Source: Bradyrhizobium erythrophlei
Lineage (GTDB): Bacteria > Pseudomonadota > Alphaproteobacteria > Rhizobiales > Xanthobacteraceae
DNA: 64,000 bases
Direction of reading: 5' to 3'
Assembly: GCA_900129675.1 (NCBI GenBank)
Contig: FSRD01000001.1
Coordinates: 2,283,501-2,347,500, forward strand
Below are positions 18,880-27,517 of this stretch, piece after piece (the stretch's first letter is position 1; every line of letters starts with the position of its first letter). Under the pieces are notes generated by a model that was given only the letters and a program-made list of their open reading frames with translations, was not told the DNA's origin and ran no database searches. Position numbers and translations under genes: made by a program.

Positions 18880-20349
18880 ATGGAACACCCGCTTCGCGTC
18901 GACGAATTCGATCCCTCCGAGGCGCCGCCATCCGTTGGCGCCGAACCGGCCGCAGCCGCTCCGCCACCGCCCGCTGCCGCCAGCGCGCCGCTGCCGAACC
19001 TTCCAGCAAGCGACGTGCTGTTCCTGAAGCCGTCGGATGCGCACTATGCCGACTATCTGCCGGCCGCCAACAGGCGCACGCAGCTAAGCCCGTCGCTCCG
19101 CGCGGTGTGCAAGACCGAACACGCCGTCGCCGTCATGGTCGACTGGGTCCGTACCAACAATCTGAAATTTGCGGTCCGCTGCGGCGGCCATTCCTACGAA
19201 GGCTTTTCGCAATCGGTCGATGTCGTGATCGATGTCCGCGGCCTGAGCACGATTTCGGTCGACAAGGCCGCCGGTCTGGTCACCGCAGGCTCGGGCGTTT
19301 CGCTGTATCACCTCTATCAGGCGCTGGCCGCGCAGGGGCTGGCGCTGCAGGCCGGAAGTTGTCCGACCGTCGGCATCTCCGGCCACCTGACGGGCGGCGG
19401 CCATGGGCTGCTGGCGCGGTCGCACGGCCTGACCTGCGACAGCCTCCAGCAAGTCACCGTCATCGACAGCGAGGCCCGCACACTGCAGGCGAGCGCGAGT
19501 TCCGAGCCCGATCTCTACTGGGCGTGCCGCGGTGGCGGCGGCGGCAGTTTTGGTATCGCCACGCAATTTGTGATCCGCGCCTTTCCGCTGCAGACCGCGC
19601 TGGTGTTCGGCGTCTCCTGGAACCTGTCGCAGGCGCATGCCGCGCAGATGTTCGCGGCCTGGCAGGCCTGGGCGCCGAACGCGCCGAGCACAATCACGTC
19701 GATCATGAAGGTGGGCCCCGCAGGAAATGGCCTGATCACCATGCGTTGCATCGGCCAGTCGGTCGGCACCGAGACCGAGCTGCGCCATCAGCTGCAGACA
19801 CTCACGACACTGGCGACGCCGTCAAGGCCGTTGTCGGTGCAGTCGCTGAGCTTCCTCAATGCAGTGCTGCATTTTGCCGGGCCGCTCGATTACGAGTCGG
19901 TCTACATGAAGGCCAAGTCCGATTACGTGCTGACCCCGCTCGATGATGGCGGGATTCACGACATGATGGCGGCGGTCGCGCCGATTCCCGCCGGCGGCCT
20001 CGTCCTGCTGTGCGATTCCTATGGCGGCAAGATTGCGGATGTCGCGGCCGACGCCACCGCGTTTCCGCGCCGGGCCGGCACGCAATATTGCATCCAGTAT
20101 TATTCGAGCTGGACCCGCGCGGCCGATACGCCCGTGCATGTTGCGCAAGTCGCAAAGTTCTACGCCGCGATGCGGCCGCATCTGCCGGGCGCGTCCTATG
20201 TCAATTATTGCGATCTCGACCTGCCGGATTACGCGACCGCCTATTGGGGCCCCAATCTCGGCCGCCTCGTCGCGGTGAAGCAGGAATACGACCCCGCCAA
20301 TCTGTTCCGCCACGCCCAGAGCGTGCCGGTCAGTTTACCGGCCGCCTGA
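18880..20349 (+). CDS. BBE-type FAD-linked oxidase (berberine bridge enzyme-like)
   Basis: A 489-residue oxidase of the FAD_binding_4/BBE family. The two anchors for bicovalent FAD are visible: His in RCGGHSYEG near residue 103 and Cys in GSCPTVGISG near 162. The C-terminal BBE motif NYCDLDLPDYATAYWG is intact. Bicovalent flavin favours oxidation of bulky alcohols, sugars or alkaloid-like substrates. Residues about 12-45 are Pro/Ala-rich and look disordered; no signal peptide is evident. It follows the ThDP gene by 48 bp and may oxidise the product of that enzyme. Confidence 0.85.
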   Translation: MEHPLRVDEFDPSEAPPSVGAEPAAAAPPPPAAASAPLPNLPASDVLFLKPSDAHYADYLPAANRRTQLSPSLRAVCKTEHAVAVMVDWVRTNNLKFAVRCGGHSYEGFSQSVDVVIDVRGLSTISVDKAAGLVTAGSGVSLYHLYQALAAQGLALQAGSCPTVGISGHLTGGGHGLLARSHGLTCDSLQQVTVIDSEARTLQASASSEPDLYWACRGGGGGSFGIATQFVIRAFPLQTALVFGVSWNLSQAHAAQMFAAWQAWAPNAPSTITSIMKVGPAGNGLITMRCIGQSVGTETELRHQLQTLTTLATPSRPLSVQSLSFLNAVLHFAGPLDYESVYMKAKSDYVLTPLDDGGIHDMMAAVAPIPAGGLVLLCDSYGGKIADVAADATAFPRRAGTQYCIQYYSSWTRAADTPVHVAQVAKFYAAMRPHLPGASYVNYCDLDLPDYATAYWGPNLGRLVAVKQEYDPANLFRHAQSVPVSLPAA

Positions 20350-20380
20350 GCTTCAATTGCCCTAACCAAACCTGCTAAGC

Positions 20381-20397
20381 CCCCGCCTGTGGCGGGG
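20381..20397 (+). repeat. Left-end hairpin of the IS200-like element
   Basis: CCCCGCC and GGCGGGG pair perfectly around a three-base loop, about 80 bp before tnpA. Subterminal hairpins of this kind are recognised by the HUH transposase as single strands. Confidence 0.55.
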
Positions 20398-21260
20398 CGA
20401 AAACAGGAAGTTTTACAGCTACGGGAATAAAGTCATGAAGTCTCCTTGGGGAACCGCCAAGAACCCTCAAGGAGACCATGATGGAAGCAGAGTTCAATCA
20501 TCTTAATCACGCGACCTGGGAGTGCAAGTACCACGTCGTGTTTACGCCGAAGTATCGCAAGAAGCTTCTTTTCGGCAAAATAAAACGGCATCTGGGTCAA
20601 GTGTTTCACGATCTGGCGCGACGGAAGGAGTGCCGGATCGAAGAAGGACATTTGATGCCGGATCACGTTCACATGTTGATATCGATACCTCCCAAATATT
20701 CGGTGGCGCAGATCATCGGATACATGAAAGGGAAGAGTTCGATATGGATGTGTGTCCAGTAAAGGCTAGCATGTTCAGCAGGGGACAGTCCTGCCGGGGT
20801 AGAAGTTAGAGCCCCGTAGTTCGGATAGCGGAGGAGATGGAAACAGAACCTACGAAGCCTATCGACAAAATCTCCCTGGGGGAGATTAACGAGTCACCGG
20901 GCCGTAATAACAGTGAACGCGTTGTGGCCTCGAAAAGAAGTAAGTCCGAGGGCCGAGCCCGCATCCATAGGGCGAAGGCAGCATGAACAGCCGAACACTA
21001 ACCGACACGACTGTTCATCTCGGCGGGGTGGAAGCGACGGCACGGTGACAAGGACATGCCAAGCAACTGGAGAAGCCTTCCTCGTCCCGGGGAGAAATCG
21101 CCGGAGCAAGGTAGGCCGTATAACCGGCGACACCGGGAAGGCGGCCGAAGACGAGAAGGTGGCGGCCGGGTCCGTAGTAGCGACGAAGCGGAGTAATGTC
21201 CGTGGAGCCAAGGGGCCCTGCCATTTGCGATGTCTCCAACATAAGGAAGGCAAGGACGAG

Positions 21261-22561
21261 ATGACAAAGGCGTCCATCGATTTGCAAGACCTGAGGCGGA
21301 GACTATACGTCAAGGCGAAGGCTGAACCGTCCTGGCGTTTTTGGGGACTGTACGTCCACGTTTGCAAGATGGAGACGCTGCGCGCTGCGTACGAGATGGC
21401 CAAAAAGAACGATGGAGCACCGGGAATAGACGGGGTCACGTTCGAGGCCATCGAGGCGCAAGGCGTGGAGGCTCTGCTCGAGCAACTACGGGACGAACTG
21501 ACCGGGCGTACCTATCAGCACTCCCCGCGCGGAGGCAGGAGATACCGAAGGACGGGGGCAAAGTCCGTGTCCTCTCGATTCCGGCGATCCGCGACAGAGT
21601 GGTGCAAGGTGCGCTCAAGCTCATCCTCGAGCCTGTGTTCGAGGCTGACTTCCAACCGGGATCGTTTGGATATCGTCCCAAGCGGACAGCACATGATGCG
21701 ATCAAGCGAGTGGCTGAAGCAATAGTCCAACGGAAGGTACGGGTTCTCGACTTTGACCTGCGGGCCTACTTTGACAATGTCCGGCATGACCGGCTGTTGG
21801 CGAAAGTGGCGCAGCGGGTTGATGACGCGGACATCATGCATCTGCTGAAGATTATGCTGAAAGCCGCTGGCAAGAAGGGCGTTCCGCAGGGCGGTGTGAT
21901 CTCGCCCTTGCTCAGTAATCTCTACCTCAATGAGGTGGACAAGATGCTGGAGCGAGCGCGGGAAGTCACCCGCAACGGCAAGTACACCCACGTCGAATAC
22001 GCGCGATTCGCTGACGACCTGGTGGTCTTGATCGACGCCTACAAACGTCATGACTGGCTGATTGGAGCCGTGACCAAACGACTTCGGGAGGAGTTCGCCA
22101 AGCTGCAGGTGGAAATCAATGATGAAAAGAGCCGAACAGTAAACCTGGAACGAGGCGAAAGCTTCAGTTTCTTGGGGTTCGACTTCCGCTACCTCCGCAG
22201 CCTACGCGGAGCGATGCGGCCGCATTACACGCCCAAGCTCAAAAAGCGGACGGCGCTTCTGCGTGAGCTTAAAGAGGTGTTTCGCCGACACCGGTCGCAG
22301 CCGATTGGCAGGGTAATAAGCCTGCTCAATCCGAAGCTCCGGGGGTGGGTGAACTACTTCGCGGTTGGACACTCCAGTGAGTGCTTCAGCTACATCAAAG
22401 ATTGGGTGGAGAAGAAGGTCAGGCGCCAACTGGCGCAAGCTCAGAAACGAAAGGGCTTCTGCTGGAAGCGGTGGAATAGGGCGTGGCTGTACGACACTCT
22501 CGGGCTGTTCAACGGCTATCGAGTGCGACACGACGGACCGAAAGCTGCCCCAGCCGGATAG
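21261..22561 (+). pseudogene. ltrA: Group II intron reverse transcriptase/maturase, frameshifted
   Basis: The N-terminal part begins MTKASIDLQDLRRRL at an ATG (21261) and runs to about 21518 in one frame. Sequence from there to 22561 continues in another. One extra base in CAGCACTCC would join TYQ to PLPARRQEIPKDGG. The RT domain has VRVLDFDLRAYFDN, GVPQGGVISPLLSN and the catalytic YARFADDLVV. A maturase (domain X) segment follows with LNPKLRGWVNYFAVG. No HNH endonuclease is present. As sequenced the protein is not made in full, so splicing and mobility would need a maturase from elsewhere. Confidence 0.8.
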
Positions 22562-22625
22562 GTCCCATAAGCCTTGGCGTGAAGTAAATGGGGGCGCGCA
22601 GTGCGGGAAATCCGCATGCTGCGTG

Positions 22626-23446
22626 GTGTGTCCAGCGAGGGCTGGCATGTTCAGCAGGAGACAAACCTGCCGGGGTAGAAGTCAGAGCCCCGTAGTTTGG
22701 ATAGCAGAGGTGATGGAAACTGAAACTCTGAAGCCTATCGACAAGACCTCCCTAGGGGAGGTTACGAGTCACCGGGCCGTAACAAAAGTAAACGCATTGT
22801 GGCCTCGAAAGTGAGTATCCCCGAGGGTCGAGCCTCCCACGCAAGGGCGAAGGCAACATGACCAACCGAACACTGACCGATACGGCTGGCCACCTCGGCG
22901 GGGTGGAAGCGACAGCACGGTGACAAGGACATGCTGAGCAACTGGAGAGACCCTCCTCGTCCCAGCGAGAAATCGCCGGAACAAGGTAGGCCGTATAACC
23001 GGCGAAACCGGGAAGTCGGCCAAAGACGAGAGGGTGTCGGACGGGCCCATACTAGCGAGGAAGCGGAGTAATGTCCGCGGAGCGAAGGGGCCCTGCCATT
23101 TGCAAAGTCTCCGACATAAGGGAAGGCAAGGACGAGATGACAAAGGCGTCCGACGATATGCAGGACCTGAGGCGGAGGATATACGTCAAGGCGAAGGCTG
23201 AACCGTCCTGGCGTTTCTGGGTCTATACTACGTATGCTCAGGAGCGATAGGGCATCCGCTGGGAACGATGGAGTAGGCAGAGCCGAAAGTCGCCCCAGCA
23301 GGATAGGTCTCATAAGCCTCGACATGAAGCAAATGGGGGAGCGCAGTGCGGGAAATCCGCATGCTGCGTTCGACGTGGCGGGGGCTGGAAACGTGGCACG
23401 GTCGAGGTATCTCGGACGGAGTCGGCGCGCCAGCCCTCGACCCTAC
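22626..23446 (+). mobile_element. Nested group II intron, ORF-deleted copy (twintron)
   Basis: An 821-nt second copy of the same intron. Its first 600 bases match the outer copy closely, starting with the same GTGTGTCCAG, and then it jumps at about 23221-23255 to the sequence that follows the outer ORF. It has its own domain V (about 23337-23370, GAAA loop) and ends in CCCTAC. It lies directly after domain V of the outer intron; the outer sequence on both sides (GCTGCGTG and CGACGCGG) joins to match the corresponding segment of the nested copy (GCTGCGTTCGACGTGG). This shows insertion of one intron in another, not a tandem duplication. Confidence 0.8.
23137..23250 (+). pseudogene. Stub of the nested intron's maturase gene
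   Basis: A 37-residue remnant starting MTKASDDMQDLRRRI and matching the first 28 residues of the outer intron's reverse transcriptase, then ending at TAG (23248-23250). The RT and maturase domains are deleted, so this copy cannot encode its own protein. Confidence 0.7.
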
Positions 23447-23730
23447 CGACGCGGAGGGGACTGGAAACGTGGCGCGGTCGAAAGGCCTGCCGGCGCGCCA
23501 GTCCTCGACCCTACCGCGCAGAATGTCGAACGCAAGATGCGGAATTTTCTGGGCCACAAATTCTGGGCGCGCGGATACTTTGTCACGACCGTTGGCCGGG
23601 ACGAGGAAGTGATCCGGGCCTACATCAGAAACCAAGAACTGGCCGATCGGCAATTGGAGCAGTTTGAGCTGAAGATTTCAGCAGCCCAAAATTCAATCAA
23701 TCGTCCAAACATCCCTTAAAACCGCCTTAA

Positions 23731-23778
23731 AACCGCCTTTGGCGGTTCCCAATCAAACCTCCAGCTTTGCTGGAGGTT
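23731..23778 (+). repeat. Right-end hairpins of the IS200-like element
   Basis: Two perfect hairpins in a row: AACCGCC/GGCGGTT (23731-23747) and AACCTCCAGC/GCTGGAGGTT (23756-23778), each with a TTT loop. They follow the tnpA stop by 12 bp. The second ends six bases before the convergent cytochrome gene's stop and could also terminate transcription from either side. Confidence 0.55.
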
Positions 23779-23784
23779 ATTGGC

Positions 23785-25608
23785 TCAAAGCGTCTTGAGG
23801 TACTCGATCAGCGCCTTTCGCTCATCGGGCGCCAATGCGCGTCCGACACGGCCGTAGGCCTTCTCGTTGTTGGTGAATTCATGACCCCTGTTGGAATTTC
23901 CGCGAATCGAGGTGTCGAATTCGAACCCGTTGGTGAGGGGTTCGATGCTGTAACCGAGATTCACGGGATCGTACTCGCGGTTGCCGAGATAGAACGTTTT
24001 CGGCCGGTTCTCCGCCGGACCCAGCAGCGCCTCGATGTTCGGAACCGAACCGTTGTGGAGATAGGGCGGCGTGGCCCAGATGCCATTGAGCGAGCGGACC
24101 TTGTAGGCGAGCTCGCCCTGGATCTTGTTGGGCATGTTTCCGTTGATGTTCGCCTTCTCCTTGTCGCTCAAGGGCGGCGGCTCCTGCTCCTTGATCCAGA
24201 AATTGACGGTGTTCTCGACCGCATCCTTGAGCGCGTCCGCGAACGCGTACGCCTTGATACCGAGATTTGAGGGAAGCTCGACTGTTCGATTGATCATGTC
24301 CGTCGCCTGGGCGGGATCGGTACCGACATGGCTGATCGGGATGTTTTCGACCACGACGATCGGCTGGCCGGCCTCGTTCGTCGTCCACCATTTCTTGTTG
24401 TTGAAGTCGAAGAACTCCTTGCTCGTCACAGGCGGGCGATGACAATCCTGACAAATGGCCTTGTAGAGTTCGGCACCCTGGGCCGCCCGCGGCTCGTCGA
24501 TGGGCGGGAGAATAGTGCCGGGCCATTTCGGGGATTTCAGGCCCGAGAAGCCCTTTTCCGCGCTCGGCGGATCGCCCTTGATCATGCTTTCCATCTTGTC
24601 CAGCGTCTTCACCTGCACGCTCGATTTGTACAGGCCTTTCGACGGGTCGATCAGATTGAGCTCCGCCGACACGCCCAGCGCTTCGCCGGCATTACGCACC
24701 ATCGGTTGCATGATGGAGCCGTTATACTGCACCCAGTCGAACCAGGGCGTGTTCCAGATCCGCGGATAGTGCACCGGCGCCGACGAGGCGGCGTAGTTCT
24801 TCGGATTGTTGAGGTCGATGGAGAAGACCTGGTTGCCGATCCGGTTGAGCGCATCGAGTCGCCCGTAACCTTCCACGATACTGAGCGGCGCAACGCTGTC
24901 TTCGAGTTTCTTCGCCTTGTTGTACTGGTTCAGGACCAGAATGAGCTGCTTTTTCAGCAACGCGCGGTCGGCGGACGTTGCGTCAGGCCCGAGGATCCGC
25001 TCGGCAAAGCGCTGGAAGCGGAGCGGCAGGATCCGAGTCAGCAACAGCGACACCCCAATCCCTTGCTTCAGGTTGAAGAGATTGGTGAGCGCCGGGCCGC
25101 CGTCGATGATGACGGTCGTGTCCTTGTAGGTGAACCGTCCCGTATGACAGGCCGCGCAGGTCAACCCGAGGCCGGTCATGTCCTTTTTCGAGCGCGGGTT
25201 GCGCCATGGATTGCCCGATGCGTCGGACATTGTACCGCCCGACGCGAAGCCGATTGGCAGCGACTTTTTGCCGGGTTCGATCACGTCCGGAATGAAGCCG
25301 TAGCGATCCAGATAGGCCGGGTCGCTGAGGAGACCGGCGGCCGTCAGCGTGATGACCGGCTGCTCCAGCGCCTCGAACCATTCAAGGGGTATGCCGAAGG
25401 TCCGTGTCCCCTGGTCGGCGTGATAGAACCACGCGAGCTCCTTTTTATCGTTGTTCACGTTCTGGTCGAGCCAGACGGTCTTCTTCGTCGCTTGATATTC
25501 CGGCAGGCTTACGTGGATGGCGTCAAGAAACTTGTCGAGCGCATAGATGCCGACACCGAGGCCGATCACCACCACCGCGCCAAGAGTGATTTTGATTTTG
25601 CGACCCAT
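23785..25608 (-). CDS. Di-haem cytochrome c, RoxA/peroxidase-like
   Basis: A 607-residue exported protein with two haem-binding motifs, CAACH (near 165) and CQDCH (near 403). An N-terminal hydrophobic segment (residues about 7-25) is a signal or membrane anchor. The C-terminal part has NGIWATPPYLHNGSVPNIEALL, typical of MauG/bacterial peroxidase relatives and of RoxA-type rubber oxygenases, and the length fits RoxA-like proteins better than ordinary di-haem peroxidases (about 350). The start at 25608 (MGRKIK) puts the anchor right at the N terminus. Oxidative cleavage or peroxidase activity in the periplasm is inferred. The IS200-like element ends beside its stop. Confidence 0.72.
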   Translation of the reverse strand: MGRKIKITLGAVVVIGLGVGIYALDKFLDAIHVSLPEYQATKKTVWLDQNVNNDKKELAWFYHADQGTRTFGIPLEWFEALEQPVITLTAAGLLSDPAYLDRYGFIPDVIEPGKKSLPIGFASGGTMSDASGNPWRNPRSKKDMTGLGLTCAACHTGRFTYKDTTVIIDGGPALTNLFNLKQGIGVSLLLTRILPLRFQRFAERILGPDATSADRALLKKQLILVLNQYNKAKKLEDSVAPLSIVEGYGRLDALNRIGNQVFSIDLNNPKNYAASSAPVHYPRIWNTPWFDWVQYNGSIMQPMVRNAGEALGVSAELNLIDPSKGLYKSSVQVKTLDKMESMIKGDPPSAEKGFSGLKSPKWPGTILPPIDEPRAAQGAELYKAICQDCHRPPVTSKEFFDFNNKKWWTTNEAGQPIVVVENIPISHVGTDPAQATDMINRTVELPSNLGIKAYAFADALKDAVENTVNFWIKEQEPPPLSDKEKANINGNMPNKIQGELAYKVRSLNGIWATPPYLHNGSVPNIEALLGPAENRPKTFYLGNREYDPVNLGYSIEPLTNGFEFDTSIRGNSNRGHEFTNNEKAYGRVGRALAPDERKALIEYLKTL

Positions 25609-25855
25609 CGTCCGCCCCCTTATTCCATTCCGCGCTGCCCGCACGTGTTAATCATGCACGATTAAAAATCGCCAGAAAGTAACTCAGCTCTGGCGTGCCG
25701 ACGAAATGAATCACCAGCTTATAGTAGCAACATTACCCTGTCCATGAATCCGGTCTTGTGAACCGATTAACAGCTTTTACCGGGAGTTGGCGCGTTTGCC
25801 TGCCGCGCGCCGGAGACGTAGAACCCTTGAAATCGCTTGATCCGGGATTGCCGAT

Positions 25856-26539
25856 TTGAAAGCCGCCGCCGCACAACCGCTCCGAATCGAGATCAGCCCA
25901 GCGGCCTCGGTCTCCGCGCTTCTGGTCCGGCCGCCGCAGGCGCGCGCGTGTTACGTTTTTGCGCATGGCGCCGGCGCCGGCATGACCCATGCCTCGATGG
26001 AAGCGATTGCCACAGGGCTTGGCGAACGGGGCATCGCGACCCTGCGTTATCAGTTTCCCTACATGGAAAAAGCCGGCAAACGGCCCGATCCACCGGCGGT
26101 CACGCATGCCGCGGTGCGCGCCGCGGTGGCCGAGGCCGCGCGATGCTGCGCCGGGCTGCCGCTGATCGCGGGCGGAAAGTCATTCGGCGGGCGGACGACG
26201 TCGCAGGCGCAGGCGATTGCGCCGCTGGCCGGCGTGCGGGGACTGGCCTTCCTCGGCTTTCCCCTGCATCCGGCGGGAAAACCTTCCAGCGACCGGGCCA
26301 AGCATCTTTCCGCGGTCAAAATCCCGATGCTCTTCCTGCAGGGGACGCGCGATACTCTCGCCGAACTTAACCTGCTCGAACCGGTCGTCAAAAGCCTCGG
26401 CTCGTCCGCAACGCTGCATCTGGTGAAGGAGGCCGATCATTCCTTCCACGTGCTGGTGCGCTCGGGGCGCAACGACGGCGAGGTGATGAACGAGGTTCTC
26501 GACGCGTTCGCGGCGTGGGTTGATGCCATTACTCGCTAA
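25856..26539 (+). CDS. Alpha/beta hydrolase (KANL3/Tex30-like)
   Basis: A 227-residue hydrolase. FAHGAGAGMTHASM near residue 36 gives the oxyanion region, GGKSFGGR the nucleophile Ser, GTRDTLAE the acid and EADHSFHV the base His. This pattern matches the KANL3/Tex30-like dienelactone-hydrolase-type group. The start is a TTG at 25856; no ATG exists ahead of the first strand. The substrate is unknown. It is convergent with the SDR gene, with only a base or so between the stops. Confidence 0.78.
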   Translation: MKAAAAQPLRIEISPAASVSALLVRPPQARACYVFAHGAGAGMTHASMEAIATGLGERGIATLRYQFPYMEKAGKRPDPPAVTHAAVRAAVAEAARCCAGLPLIAGGKSFGGRTTSQAQAIAPLAGVRGLAFLGFPLHPAGKPSSDRAKHLSAVKIPMLFLQGTRDTLAELNLLEPVVKSLGSSATLHLVKEADHSFHVLVRSGRNDGEVMNEVLDAFAAWVDAITR

Positions 26540-27320
26540 TCACCCGGCGCGCTGAGCGCCATAGATCTTGTCGCGCAGCCGCCGCATCCCGGCGAGCCAG
26601 CGGTCTCGGCTGGAAGCCTTTCGCTGCATGTATTCGGTGACCTGTTCGTGCGACAGGATCAGGAAGCGCTCCGCCTCCATCGCCGCGATCACGATGCGGG
26701 CGACTTCGGCCGGAAGCATCACGCCGTCGACCCGCGCGGCGCTCGGACCCGGCGTGGTCATTCCCGTCTGTACCGATTGCGGGCACAGCACGGAAACACG
26801 GATGCCGCGGTCGCCATATTGAATGGCGAGATGCTCGGCGAGCGCAATCGCGGCGTTCTTCGTCACCCCATACGGCATCGAATTGAGCGAGGCCAAAAGT
26901 CCCGCCGCGGATGCGGTGTTCAGCAAATAACCCGAGCCTCGCGCCAGCATCCCCGGCACCAGCGCGCGCCGCGAATACGTGGCTCATGACATGGACCCGC
27001 CAGCTGACGTCCCAGTCGGCATCCGACGCACTCTCCTGTCCCTTGCGCGACAGGCCGGCGTTGGAAAAGAATACGTCGACCGGCCCATATTTGTCCTCGG
27101 CGGCCGCGATCAGCGCCTTGACGTCTTCTTCGAGCCCGACATCGGCGGTCACCGCCAGTCCGTCGATATCGCCTGCGACCGCCGCCAGCCGGTCGCGCGA
27201 GGTCTTGAGGTCGGCGACCACGACGCCGCGCGCGCCGGCCGCGGCATAGGCGCGCGCGACCGCCTCGCCAATTCCGCTCGCCGCGCCCGTGACCACACAG
27301 ACCCTGTCCTTGACTTGCAT
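26540..27320 (-). pseudogene. Short-chain dehydrogenase/reductase, frameshifted
   Basis: The N-terminal half (ATG at 27320) has the NAD(P) motif TGAASGIGEAVARAY, DVFFSNAG and reads to HVFAARA. The frame then breaks at about 26961-26970, in an alternating GC run. The C-terminal half (LVPGMLARGSGYLLNTASAAG..., PYGVTKNAA) continues in another frame to 26540 and contains the catalytic Ser and Tyr-x3-Lys. Together they make a classical SDR of about 260 residues. GC-dinucleotide slippage, real or from sequencing, is the likely cause. Confidence 0.75.
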
Positions 27321-27517
27321 GTTCGGTTCCCGTTCCCCTCTTTGGCGGGGCGCGATCGGAGAGTGATATGACCGCCGATGCGCGGTCAACGTCCGTTTGC
27401 CTTAATATCCGTTTGCCTGGCGATCAACTTTTCAAACGCATGGCCGGCCTGCACTGGTTTTCCCTGTCGTCATCGTGCAATGGTCCCGTCGCAATCGAGG
27501 ATACCGGAGAAATGGGA

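Larger units (their letters stand above)
20750..23514 (+). mobile_element. Outer group II intron
   Basis: The intron starts GTGTGTCCAG, a group II 5' end, and ends in CTAC before the 3' exon. It carries an intron-encoded reverse transcriptase/maturase in its middle. A domain V hairpin with a GAAA loop is visible at about 22593-22624. Just after it the element is broken by a second copy of itself (22626-23446). Its own remaining 3' part is 23447-23514. Without the insert its length is 1,944 nt, typical for a bacterial group II intron. Boundaries are fixed by exact restoration of the tnpA frame. Confidence 0.85.
20478..23719 (+). pseudogene. tnpA: IS200-type transposase TnpA split by a group II intron
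   Basis: The 5' exon (20478-20749) begins at an ATG after AAGGAGA and includes the HUH motif DHVHMLI. The 3' exon (23515-23719) holds RKMRNFLGH and the AYIRNQE segment with the presumed catalytic Tyr. Joining the exons gives 477 nt in one frame and a 158-residue protein, normal for IS200 TnpA; the split codon becomes ATC (Ile) in SIWIAQN. The intron thus separates the HUH motif from the Tyr. If both introns splice, the transposase is intact; otherwise it is inactive. Confidence 0.82.
20379..23778 (+). mobile_element. IS200/IS605-like element interrupted by a group II twintron
   Basis: The element contains a single IS200-type tnpA and is flanked by hairpins instead of inverted terminal repeats, as expected for this family. 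The left hairpin is at 20381-20397 and two right-hand hairpins are at 23731-23778. The exact ends are not fixed. Removing the nested introns would leave an element of about 640 bp, normal for IS200. It sits between the BBE oxidase gene and the end of the cytochrome gene, seemingly without breaking either. Confidence 0.8.

Noticed and set aside
23370..23514. A repeated block with CTGGAAACGTGGC and CCTCGACCCTAC that at first looked like a short CRISPR-like or tandem repeat.
   Set aside because: There are only two copies with no regular spacers; they are the 3' ends of the nested and the outer group II intron.
27368..27517. An upstream extension of bioB by about 50 residues.
   Set aside because: The extra residues do not look like BioB and lack a ribosome-binding site, whereas the ATG at 27518 has a good one.
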